Positions 1-5,226 of a stretch of 5,226 bases of DNA are shown here, piece by piece. The stretch spans positions 1 to 5,226 of the forward strand of contig CAIJWY010000051.1 in NCBI GenBank assembly GCA_903824455.1, given 5' to 3'. Under the pieces are notes generated by a model. It was not told the origin of the DNA and searched no databases. It saw only the letters and a program-made list of their open reading frames with translations. Numbering within the stretch: the stretch's first letter is position 1; every line of letters begins with the position of its first letter. The position numbers and the translations under genes were made by a program. The DNA comes from an uncultured Micrococcales bacterium (lineage in GTDB: Bacteria > Actinomycetota > Actinomycetes > Actinomycetales > Microbacteriaceae).

Positions 1-954
1 CTGATTTCGGAGGCCTTCGGTCCAGGCGCTAACGGCCAGGTGCTCACGGTGGTTTCCCTGCCGAATAAGCTTCCCGACACAAACGCCGAAAACACTTTCA
101 AAGCCGACCTGGCCGAGCGCCTTGCCATTCTCAACAACGTTGACACCGCTCTGCCTGGTTCGATTTCAACCGATGGAACAAAGTACCTGTTCGTTCTAAT
201 TCCAAAAACCGGTCCTTCGGAAATCGAAACCACTAACTTGGTTCACGATGTTCGCGCCCTAGCTCCGGAAATCAAAACCTCATTCAACGCCGAAATCGGA
301 GTCACCGGTTTGGCGGCCATGAACATCGACATTTCTCAAAGAATGTCGTCGGTGCTTCCGCTCTACCTAACCGTGGTTATCTTGCTGTCGATCTTGCTGA
401 TGATTTTGGTGTTCCGTTCCATCGCGGTGCCAATTGTTGCCAGTGCCGGATTCCTATTGTCGGTGTCAGCCGCTCTCGGCTCAGTGGTTGCCATCTTCCA
501 GTGGGGCTGGCTCGGTGCAATAACCGACGTTCACGACCCGGGACCAATCATGAACTTCCTACCGAGCATTTCGATTGGTATTTTGTTCGGTCTGGCAATG
601 GACTACCAGTTGTTCTTGGCCACTGGAATGCGCGAAGCCTACGTTCACGGCAAGAGTGCCAAAGAAGCCGTGAATCACGGTCTCAAGCTCAGCCGTTCGG
701 TGGTTCTAGCAGCCGCATCAATCATGGTTTCGGTTTTCGGTTCGTTCATGTTCTCCGAATCCACAATGATTCGTCCAATCGGTTTCGCACTAGGCGCGGG
801 TGTTCTGTTCGACGCATTCATCGTGCGACTACTGCTTATGCCAGCCGCTCTAACCGTGCTCGGTAAAGCCGCTTGGTGGATACCAAAGTGGATCGACCGA
901 ATCTTGCCAGATGTTGATGTTGAAGGCGCAAAACTGGAGCGCAACGGTCACTAG
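1..954 (+). CDS. MMPL/RND-family membrane transporter, C-terminal part (5' truncated by window edge)
   Basis: The reading frame is open from base 1, so the GTG at 40 is not a credible start. The first residues in the window (SEAFGPGANGQ) resemble the opening of the second extracytoplasmic porter domain of actinobacterial MMPL proteins. The porter segment runs to about window residue 115. Five hydrophobic segments then follow to about residue 290, matching the last membrane block of the family. The segment FGLAMDYQLFLATGMREAY carries the Asp-Tyr pair (window residues 201-202) that in MmpL-type proteins takes part in proton relay. The C-terminal end (AWWIPKWIDRILPDVDVEG) is typical of actinobacterial MMPL exporters. 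The family uses proton motive force to export lipids or other hydrophobic compounds; the substrate cannot be read from this sequence. About half of the protein, including its first membrane block, is missing upstream. The family call is firm, the substrate unknown. Confidence 0.93.
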   Translation: MISEAFGPGANGQVLTVVSLPNKLPDTNAENTFKADLAERLAILNNVDTALPGSISTDGTKYLFVLIPKTGPSEIETTNLVHDVRALAPEIKTSFNAEIGVTGLAAMNIDISQRMSSVLPLYLTVVILLSILLMILVFRSIAVPIVASAGFLLSVSAALGSVVAIFQWGWLGAITDVHDPGPIMNFLPSISIGILFGLAMDYQLFLATGMREAYVHGKSAKEAVNHGLKLSRSVVLAAASIMVSVFGSFMFSESTMIRPIGFALGAGVLFDAFIVRLLLMPAALTVLGKAAWWIPKWIDRILPDVDVEGAKLERNGH

Positions 955-970
955 TAGGGTCACCTAAACC

Positions 971-982
971 TAGACTTACCTA
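971..982 (+). promoter_or_regulatory. Candidate -10 element for leaderless transcription of the DUF554 gene
   Basis: TAGACT at 971-976 fits the actinobacterial TANNNT -10 pattern. Its last base lies 7 nt before the A of the ATG at 983, which is where a transcript would begin. No Shine-Dalgarno-like purine run exists between the preceding stop codon and this ATG. Leaderless initiation is therefore the simplest reading. I see no convincing -35 hexamer. Read-through from the MMPL gene 28 nt upstream remains possible. Confidence 0.5.
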
Positions 983-1729
983 ATGATCGGTTTCGGAACA
1001 ATCTTTAATATCGCCACAATTATTGTTGGCACTTTGCTTGGCACACTGCTTGGTTCAAAGCTCTCCGAAAAGACCAGCCGAACCGTAACCGACTCGCTCG
1101 GCCTAATCACCATAGTGCTCGGTGGCCTAAACCTCATGTCACTGATGGACGCCGATTATTCAAAAGCAGTTACCGGTCCGGGCACCTTCTTCATCGTGAT
1201 TTTCGCGATTCTGTTTGGTGGAATCATCGGCAGTCTTTTGAAGATCGAAGACCGGCTGGAAGGCTTCGGCGGTTGGCTTCAGACGCGGTTTTCAAAGAAG
1301 ACTCAGGGGTCGGAATCTCGACAGCGTTTCATCACCGGCTACGTTGACGCCTCGCTGATTTTCGCAATCGGCCCAATGGCTATCTTGGGCTCAATGTCGG
1401 ATGGTCTTGGTCTTGGAGCCGACACGTTAGTTGTGAAATCAATCTTGGACGGCTTCGCGGCAATTGCCTTTGCCGCCAGCTTAGGTTGGGGCGTTGGCGC
1501 CTCAGCCATTACGGTTGGTGCTTGGCAGGGACTTCTCACCGCGGTTGCCTACTTTGGCGGTGCGGGAATTCCTTCGGCAATGGTTTCTTCGATCACCGCA
1601 ACCGGCGGAATCTTGATGCTGGGTATCGGTTTGAGACTTTTGAACCTGCGCAAGGTGGCGGTTGCCGACATGCTTCCGGCGCTGGTGTTAGCGCCGCTGT
1701 TTACCTGGCTGGTGGCGTCGCTGCTCTAA
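983..1729 (+). CDS. DUF554 family integral membrane protein (YqgA/YdfK-like)
   Basis: The 248-residue protein has the length and layout of the DUF554 family, which is represented by YqgA of E. coli and YdfK of Bacillus. Its physiological role is not established. The N-terminus (GFGTIFNIATIIVGTLLG) is a Gly-rich membrane segment typical of the family. The family core is visible in the middle: a FITGYVDASLIFAIGPMAIL stretch at about residues 113-132, then a GSMSDGLG loop, KSILDGFAAIAFAASLG, and a WQGLLT segment. Near the C-terminus come TGGILMLGIGLRLL and a MLPALVLAPLF segment. Roughly seven hydrophobic segments can be counted, with a charged loop at about 85-112. The ATG at 983 is the only start that keeps the conserved N-terminal segment. 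There is no ribosome binding site upstream, in line with leaderless expression. The stop overlaps that of the convergent DUF4287 gene by 4 nt. The family assignment is solid; a transport function would be a guess. Confidence 0.93.
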   Translation: MIGFGTIFNIATIIVGTLLGTLLGSKLSEKTSRTVTDSLGLITIVLGGLNLMSLMDADYSKAVTGPGTFFIVIFAILFGGIIGSLLKIEDRLEGFGGWLQTRFSKKTQGSESRQRFITGYVDASLIFAIGPMAILGSMSDGLGLGADTLVVKSILDGFAAIAFAASLGWGVGASAITVGAWQGLLTAVAYFGGAGIPSAMVSSITATGGILMLGIGLRLLNLRKVAVADMLPALVLAPLFTWLVASLL

Positions 1730-1935
1730 AGACCGTGGTCTTTGCGGAACACGTGAACGATTGCGTTGGCGTGACCCTGACCCATTTCAAACTCAGTTTG
1801 TAGGAACTTCACCTGTTCCATGTGCTTTAGGTCTTTTACCGATTCCAGCTGCTTCATCCAGTGTTCGATTGGCTGACCATATTTTTGGATGATTGATGGG
1901 AAGTAGCTCGCTGGGCCTTTTACTTTTTCTGTCAT
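1726..1935 (-). CDS. DUF4287 domain-containing small protein
   Basis: This is a 69-residue soluble protein made up of a single DUF4287 domain, whose function is unknown. Two family blocks are visible. The N-terminal block is GPASYFPSI..KYG.PI..W at residues 7-26. The C-terminal block at residues 37-60 contains KHMEQVKFLQTE and GQGHANAIV, where homologues usually read GHGHANALV. No signal peptide, membrane segment or recognisable catalytic motif is seen. Its ATG overlaps the TGA of the upstream TetR gene (ATGA, 1932-1935), so the two are very probably one transcript with coupled translation. There is no space for a separate promoter. This would place it under the bioQ/bioY control region. At the other end it overlaps the stop codon of the convergent DUF554 gene by 4 nt. 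The domain call is confident; any role in biotin metabolism or regulation is inference from position only. Confidence 0.88.
   Translation of the reverse strand: MTEKVKGPASYFPSIIQKYGQPIEHWMKQLESVKDLKHMEQVKFLQTEFEMGQGHANAIVHVFRKDHGL
1728..1743. terminator. Candidate short bidirectional hairpin at the convergent DUF554/DUF4287 junction
   Basis: AAAGACCGTGGTCTTT has 7-nt complementary arms (1728-1734 and 1737-1743), realistically a 6-bp stem with a 4-nt loop. On both strands the stem ends in TTT, like a very short U-tract. It begins in the DUF554 stop codon and lies in the last five codons plus stop of DUF4287, exactly where a terminator serving both strands is needed. The stem is AU-rich at its ends and the T run is only three bases, so it would be weak. 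Chance occurrence cannot be excluded. Confidence 0.35.
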
Positions 1936-2492
1936 GCATCAATTTTTTCGCTCAGTCCGCCCAAAATCAACTGAATTCCGATTTCAAGATTTGGTGTTCC
2001 AGCAAGATTCAGGTTGTCGACCACGCCAAGCGAGTTGGCCTGCATGCGCTGCTGCTCATGCCAAACCTGACCGAGCACCAGAAAGAGAATAGATTCGGCA
2101 GCCGCGTGAGACAGTTCGCGATCTGCAACCGCCATGGACTTTTCAAGTCTTTCAAGAGCGTGGTCGGCACCTAATCCGAGGGCGAGCGTGCTGGAAACCA
2201 CTTCGGCTCCATCACGGAATGCAAGAAGGGAATCTCGCAGGGCGAGAGCTTCGGCGGTTGCGGTTTCTTGCCAGGTTTTGCCAGCGCTAACCGGCTTGGC
2301 AAAGTTCACGATGGTGTTGGAAACCTCGGCCAAAAGAGTCTGTTTGTTGGGGTAGTGCCAGTAGAGGGCACTCGGTTGAACATCGAGGGTAGCCGCCAGC
2401 CGGCGCATGGTGAGATCGGGCAGACCAACCTCGTCAAGCAGGTTCAAGGCTGCCTGAAGCACATCGGTTTTGGAGTGGCGACTTGCGTTCAT
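1932..2492 (-). CDS. bioQ: TetR-family repressor, probable biotin regulator BioQ
   Basis: This 186-residue cytoplasmic DNA-binding protein has a TetR N-terminal domain at about residues 7-57. The helix-turn-helix at 27-46 (TMRRLAATLDVQPSALYWHY) is followed by the typical PNKQTLL segment. The remaining 130 residues form an all-helical ligand-binding and dimerisation domain resembling the tetracycline-repressor-type C-terminus. TetR sequence alone does not give specificity. The BioQ call rests on three things: divergence from bioYMN with a 44-bp gap, a 17-bp inverted repeat in that gap whose core TGAAC-N3-GTTCA closely matches the published BioQ operator, and the usual BioQ size. BioQ in Corynebacterium and Mycobacterium represses biotin uptake and synthesis genes. 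The ATG at 2492 has no Shine-Dalgarno sequence and sits about 7 nt after a -10-like hexamer, suggesting a leaderless mRNA. The gene runs into DUF4287 through an ATGA overlap. TetR membership is near certain; the BioQ identity is likely. Confidence 0.85.
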   Translation of the reverse strand: MNASRHSKTDVLQAALNLLDEVGLPDLTMRRLAATLDVQPSALYWHYPNKQTLLAEVSNTIVNFAKPVSAGKTWQETATAEALALRDSLLAFRDGAEVVSSTLALGLGADHALERLEKSMAVADRELSHAAAESILFLVLGQVWHEQQRMQANSLGVVDNLNLAGTPNLEIGIQLILGGLSEKIDA

Positions 2493-2498
2493 GGTGAA

Positions 2499-2507
2499 GT
2501 AATACTA
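2499..2507 (-). promoter_or_regulatory. Candidate -10 region of the bioQ-DUF4287 transcript
   Basis: On the minus strand two overlapping -10-like hexamers are present: TAGTAT (2507-2502) and TATTAC (2504-2499). The second ends 7 nt before the bioQ ATG at 2492, as expected for leaderless initiation. No good -35 hexamer is apparent, and its expected place is occupied by the inverted repeat at 2509-2525. Repressor binding there would block this promoter, which fits autoregulation. Confidence 0.45.
2500..2506 (+). promoter_or_regulatory. Candidate -10 region of the bioYMN operon
   Basis: TAATACT at 2500-2506 contains TAATAC and AATACT as possible -10 hexamers, and the same A/T-rich patch serves the opposite strand. 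Transcription would start near 2512-2513, inside the inverted repeat, giving a leader of about 25 nt. A convincing -35 is not seen. The exact hexamer is uncertain. Confidence 0.45.
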
Positions 2508-2508
2508 A

Positions 2509-2525
2509 CCTGAACAGTGTTCAGG
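2509..2525. promoter_or_regulatory. Probable BioQ operator (17-bp inverted repeat)
   Basis: CCTGAACA and TGTTCAGG form perfect 8-nt arms around a single central G at 2517. The 13-bp core TGAACAGTGTTCA (2511-2523) has the layout TGAAC-N3-GTTCA, very close to the TGAAC-N3-GTTAC motif reported for BioQ of Corynebacterium glutamicum. It lies just downstream of the bioY -10 and over the predicted start site. It lies upstream of the bioQ -10, and its right end touches the bioY ribosome binding site. A single bound repressor could therefore silence both directions. Confidence 0.82.
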
Positions 2526-2530
2526 AAGGA
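2523..2530 (+). promoter_or_regulatory. Ribosome binding site of bioY
   Basis: AGGAAGGA lies 6 nt before the ATG at 2537 and is the clearest Shine-Dalgarno sequence in the window. It confirms the bioY start. Its first three bases belong to the operator palindrome. Confidence 0.75.
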
Positions 2531-2536
2531 ACTCAA

Positions 2537-3085
2537 ATGAAACTACAACTTCGCGACTATCCGCGCATCGCAATCTTTGTTGGCCTAATCGCCGCCCTTG
2601 GCGTTGTGCCAGCCGTAAATATTTTGCCGGGAGTGCCAGTAACCGCACAGACCCTAGGTGTCATGCTGGCCGGCGCCGTGCTCGGATCGTTTCGCGGCAC
2701 TCTAGCCGTTCTCATCTTTGAGGTGCTAGTTCTCGCCGGTCTGCCGCTGCTCGCTGGCGGACGCGGAGGCGCGGCTGTATTCACCGGCCCAACCGCAGGC
2801 TACCTAATTGGTTGGCTGATTGGTGCCTGGCTGATTGGTTTCATAATTGCAACACTTCCAAAACTGAACCTAGCCGTGAGCTCGCTCTTGGCATTCATCG
2901 TTGGCGGAATCGTTGCCATCTATGTTCCAGGCATTCTTTGGTATGCCTACTCGCAGGGATTCCCAATCTTGGCGGTTGCTCAGGGAAACCTAGTGTTCCT
3001 GGTTGGCGACTCGGTGAAAATCGTAATCGCGGTATTGGTACTTCTAGGCATTAAAGCTGCGTATCCAAAAGCACTAGTCAACTAA
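2537..3085 (+). CDS. bioY: Biotin ECF transporter S component BioY
   Basis: This 182-residue integral membrane protein is the biotin-binding subunit of an energy-coupling factor (ECF) importer. Family marks are clear: VPVTAQTLGVMLAGAVLGS at about 33-51, the glycine-rich AGGRGG at 73-78, and GPTAGYLIGW at 84-93, the signature region of BioY proteins. About six hydrophobic segments can be counted and the length is normal for the family. The ATG at 2537 has a strong ribosome binding site. It is the first gene of bioYMN, preceded by the BioQ-type operator, so high biotin should shut it off. Its TAA overlaps the ATG of bioM by one base (TAATG), indicating coupled translation and balanced subunit synthesis. 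Solitary BioY proteins can work with shared ECF modules or alone, but here the dedicated ATPase and T component follow directly. Confidence 0.95.
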   Translation: MKLQLRDYPRIAIFVGLIAALGVVPAVNILPGVPVTAQTLGVMLAGAVLGSFRGTLAVLIFEVLVLAGLPLLAGGRGGAAVFTGPTAGYLIGWLIGAWLIGFIIATLPKLNLAVSSLLAFIVGGIVAIYVPGILWYAYSQGFPILAVAQGNLVFLVGDSVKIVIAVLVLLGIKAAYPKALVN

Positions 3086-3753
3086 TGTCCTTCGGGATAA
3101 AGCTTGAAGCTGTGACCGTCGAATTCGACGGTCACATTGCTTTATCCGGAATAAATCTAGAACTAACTGCCAAGTCGGTTGCGATAATCGGAGCTAACGG
3201 GTCTGGTAAGTCAACCTTTGCCCGCCTGCTCAACGGTCTGGTGAAGCCAACTTCAGGCAAGTTGAGTGTTCTGGGGAAGAGCCCAACAGTTTCCGAGGTG
3301 GGTTTTGTTTTCAGCAATCCAGATCTGCAGATTGTGATGCCGACAGTTTTTGAAGATGTGGCGTTCTCACTCACTGGCAAAAAACTTAGCAAAGATGAAG
3401 TGCGTTCTCGGGTTGAGGCCGCGCTTGGCGCAGTTGGCATCTTGGAATTACAAGAATCAAACTGCCACACTCTATCCAGTGGGCAAAAGCAACTTCTGGC
3501 GATCGCTTCGGCAATGGTTCGTGAGCCAAAAGTTTTAGTGGCCGACGAACCAACCACTCTGCTCGATCTGCCGAACACCAAACACATTTCTAACATTCTT
3601 CACGAGTTGCCAGTTCAGCAGTTGGTTCTGGTTACCCACGACCTTGATTTGGCGGCAACCTGCCACGAAGTTGTTTGGTTTGATCGGGGAGTCATTCGAA
3701 AGAGCGGCAATCCGAAATCGACTATTGCCGAGTACCGAAAGTCATTCGATTGA
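3085..3753 (+). CDS. bioM: Biotin ECF transporter ATP-binding subunit BioM
   Basis: This 222-residue cytoplasmic ABC ATPase drives biotin uptake with BioN and BioY. In order it shows Walker A GANGSGKST (36-44), the Q-loop region VFSNPDLQIVMPTVFEDVAF (75-94), signature LSSGQKQ (130-136), Walker B VLVADEP (150-156), a D-loop around LLD (159-161), and the switch histidine in VTHD (His185). The PTVFEDVAF stretch is typical of ECF-type rather than other ABC ATPases. The position that is usually Gln in the Q-loop (VFQNPD in EcfA proteins) is Ser77 here, although Q82 follows. The protein is shorter than EcfA proteins of shared modules (about 270-280 residues) but close to the compact BioM type. The start overlaps the bioY stop by one base and has no separate ribosome binding site. 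The end overlaps bioN by 4 nt. A single ATPase in the operon implies a BioM homodimer. Confidence 0.94.
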   Translation: MSFGIKLEAVTVEFDGHIALSGINLELTAKSVAIIGANGSGKSTFARLLNGLVKPTSGKLSVLGKSPTVSEVGFVFSNPDLQIVMPTVFEDVAFSLTGKKLSKDEVRSRVEAALGAVGILELQESNCHTLSSGQKQLLAIASAMVREPKVLVADEPTTLLDLPNTKHISNILHELPVQQLVLVTHDLDLAATCHEVVWFDRGVIRKSGNPKSTIAEYRKSFD

Positions 3754-4325
3754 TTAGCCTCTACCGACCAGGATCATCGATCATCCACAGTATCCCTGCG
3801 GGATGGAAGCTTTTGGGTCTGGCACTATCGCTGGCTTTGATTGGTTTTTTTGGCAAAGACCTGGTTGGTTCAATCGTGGTTGCCGCTGGCGTTCTTGCTC
3901 TGTTTTTGCTTGCTGGGCTAAGGCCGATAGAGATACTCATGCAGTTGTGGCAAATGAAGTTTCTGCTGCTAATTGTTTTGGTTCCGCAGCTAATTTTCGC
4001 CGGGCTAGAAAAAGGTATTTACAACACCGTTGCGGTGTTTTCGGGGATTCTCTTGGCCGCACTGGTTTCGCTGACCACCAAGACCAGCGACATCGTTGAA
4101 CTGATCAAACGAATTACCAAATCACAAAGCTTTGCACTATTGATTGCCCTCAGCATCAACTCGATTGCGCTCGTGATTGGTTTCTCGAAAAGCATCACGG
4201 AGGCGGGTTTGGCAAGGGGAGTGAAGCCGAATCCGGTTCGGCAAATAGTCACGTTGTTCGTGGTTTCGCTTCGCTACGCCGACGACTACGCGGAAGGCTT
4301 GGCTGCCCGCGGAGTTGTGGTTTAG
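3750..4325 (+). CDS. bioN: Biotin ECF transporter transmembrane T component BioN (EcfT-like)
   Basis: This 191-residue membrane subunit couples the BioM ATPase to BioY. The N-terminus (YRPGSSIIHSIPAGWKLLGL) matches the usual EcfT opening (Y.PG.S..H...A..K). Four to five hydrophobic segments follow. Two Ala-Arg-Gly motifs, at 155-157 and 186-188, correspond to the coupling-helix motifs by which EcfT contacts the ATPases. The second lies only three residues from the C-terminus, so the tail is short. The start is a TTG at 3750 inside the TTGA overlap with the bioM stop codon. No upstream alternative is possible without a much longer overlap, and the family N-terminus starts here. A weak GAAAG lies 8 nt before it. 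The TAG stop overlaps the TAA of the convergent MFS gene by 4 nt, and I see no clear terminator hairpin there. Confidence 0.93.
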   Translation: MISLYRPGSSIIHSIPAGWKLLGLALSLALIGFFGKDLVGSIVVAAGVLALFLLAGLRPIEILMQLWQMKFLLLIVLVPQLIFAGLEKGIYNTVAVFSGILLAALVSLTTKTSDIVELIKRITKSQSFALLIALSINSIALVIGFSKSITEAGLARGVKPNPVRQIVTLFVVSLRYADDYAEGLAARGVVV

Positions 4326-5226
4326 ACCTTCTGCTTGGTGGCCGGGCTTAGCACAGCCGAGAGAATCATTAGCGCTAGAGGAACCGCGAAAGCGGCGTAG
4401 ATACTAAACATCTGGCCGATGGTTCCGATAACCGGACCCACCAGGATGCTCGAAATGTAAACCACGGTGATGATCATGTTGATTCTTGGGGCCGAACGAG
4501 TTGGGTCGTCGCTCATCGAATTCACCGACATTGGGAAACCGAGAGCCAGACCAATACCCCAGAGCGCGATGCCGAGGTAAGGCATGTGAAGTACCGAGTC
4601 GAACACGAAGACGCTGATACCAAGCCCGGTGATGATGGCCGAAAGCATGATGCTGCCATAGCGACCAATGCGGTCGACCACAAAACCACCCACGGCTCGG
4701 GTGAGTGTAATGACCACCCAGAACCAACCGAACGCGGAAGCCGCTTCGGCGCCGCTGAAGCCGGAGTTTTCCAGAGCAATCGGCAACCAGGTGCCAGCCG
4801 AGATCTCGGCCATGATAAACGAGAAGCCAATCAGAGCGATGATGAGAGTGCGCTTTTCAGTCCAAACTTCACGAGCCAAAATCGAGGTGGCGATTTTCTC
4901 TTCTCGGGAGATTTCCTTTTTCACATGATTTGGGAAAACCAAACCGGCCCAAATCGACCCGGCGGCGACCACAATGGCCACAACCAGGTAGTTGAACTCA
5001 AGACCGATCTTGTTGTCGATTAGGTAGGAGCTGAAGGCGGCCGCCAACATCATTCCAACGCCAAAGGCGGCGTGGATTGCGGGGAACAGGCTGCGCTTTG
5101 AGCGATTGTTAACCTCGGTTCCTTGTAGGTTTCCCGAGAAGTCGGCGATGGCCATGGGAAGACCCATTCCGATTAGGCATAGTCCCGAAAGCCAAACGTT
5201 TCCAGCCGAAACGGTTAGACCTAAAA
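4322..5226 (-). CDS. MFS transporter, N-terminal part missing (truncated by window edge)
   Basis: Counting from the first internal Met (5167) the protein has 281 residues. The frame stays open to base 5226, adding residues such as VSAGNVWLSGLCLIGMGLP, so the Met at 5167 is not the real start. The visible MADFSGN-like segment (AIADFSGNLQGTEVN) and IHAAFGVG resemble the TM4 region of MFS proteins of the YbjJ/FucP-like group, which are usually about 400 residues. About 100 residues are therefore missing. From the Met, a central loop lies at about 80-105. The second half has GTWLPIALENSGFS, the MFS motif GGFVVDRIGRYG (160-171) between TM8 and TM9, and LGFPMSVNSMSDDPTRSAPR (208-227). Function is proton- or sodium-coupled transport of a small solute, and the substrate cannot be told. 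It converges on bioN with a 4-nt overlap of stop codons, so proximity to the biotin importer does not imply co-regulation. Confidence 0.9.
   Translation of the reverse strand, partial: LGLTVSAGNVWLSGLCLIGMGLPMAIADFSGNLQGTEVNNRSKRSLFPAIHAAFGVGMMLAAAFSSYLIDNKIGLEFNYLVVAIVVAAGSIWAGLVFPNHVKKEISREEKIATSILAREVWTEKRTLIIALIGFSFIMAEISAGTWLPIALENSGFSGAEAASAFGWFWVVITLTRAVGGFVVDRIGRYGSIMLSAIITGLGISVFVFDSVLHMPYLGIALWGIGLALGFPMSVNSMSDDPTRSAPRINMIITVVYISSILVGPVIGTIGQMFSIYAAFAVPLALMILSAVLSPATKQKV

Noticed and set aside
40..42. GTG at 40 as the start of the MMPL gene
   Set aside because: The frame is open to base 1 and the residues before 40 already match the family, so the gene is truncated by the window, not begun here.
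946..963. Direct repeat GGTCAC (946-951 and 958-963) at the MMPL end
   Set aside because: Only six bases, partly in coding sequence, with no link to a promoter or a known site.
1893..2513. Plus-strand open frames opposite bioQ and DUF4287
   Set aside because: The translations resemble no family and the opposite strand has clear TetR and DUF4287 domains.
2493..2536. Riboswitch in the bioY leader
   Set aside because: The leader is only about 25 nt and there is no room for a folded aptamer. The palindrome explains regulation.
3132..3596. Minus-strand open frame of 154 codons opposite bioM
   Set aside because: The plus strand carries all ABC ATPase motifs in this interval. The minus translation is Ser/Arg-rich without domain features.
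4319..4328. GGTTTAGACC near-palindrome at the bioN/MFS junction as terminator
   Set aside because: Arms of only three to four bases and no T-tract; too weak to support.
4586..5023. Plus-strand open frame of 145 codons opposite the MFS gene
   Set aside because: Hydrophilic, low-complexity translation with no recognisable domain. It is a shadow of the strongly supported minus-strand MFS frame.
5165..5167. ATG at 5167 (minus strand) as the start of the MFS gene
   Set aside because: The frame continues open to the window end with hydrophobic MFS-like residues, and the product would lack the first three membrane segments.

Overview
The window looks like the chromosome of a small-genome actinobacterium with moderate GC content. 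A member of the freshwater Microbacteriaceae is my inference, not something shown here. The reasons are an actinobacterial-type MMPL exporter, a BioQ-type TetR repressor with a matching operator, two apparently leaderless promoters, and extreme packing. Every gene junction inside the window is either a 1-4 nt overlap or a gap under 50 nt, and there is no stretch of 300 bases without a gene.

Layout. Positions 1-954 (+) hold the C-terminal half of an MMPL/RND-type membrane exporter whose 5' end lies outside the window. After 28 nt comes a DUF554 (YqgA/YdfK-like) membrane protein at 983-1729 (+), with a -10-like hexamer placed so that transcription could begin at its ATG. It converges on a small DUF4287 protein (1726-1935, -), and their stop codons overlap by 4 nt. 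DUF4287 is itself coupled by an ATGA overlap to a TetR-family repressor, called here as bioQ (1932-2492, -). Divergent from bioQ is the operon bioY-bioM-bioN (2537-4325, +), encoding a complete dedicated ECF biotin importer: S component, ATPase and T component. The final gene (4322-5226, -) is an MFS transporter whose N-terminus lies beyond the window. It meets bioN tail to tail, again with a 4-nt stop-codon overlap.

How the genes work together. The 44-bp gap between bioQ and bioY carries a 17-bp inverted repeat, CCTGAACA-G-TGTTCAGG, whose core fits the TGAAC-N3-GTTAC-like operator described for corynebacterial BioQ. The site lies over the expected start of the bioY transcript and upstream of the bioQ -10, so one repressor could control both uptake and its own synthesis. 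Because DUF4287 overlaps bioQ, this uncharacterised gene probably belongs to the same biotin-responsive unit, and that is the most interesting point in the window. Nothing ties the MMPL, DUF554 or MFS genes to biotin beyond position. I saw no RNA genes, mobile elements, CRISPR arrays or long repeats.
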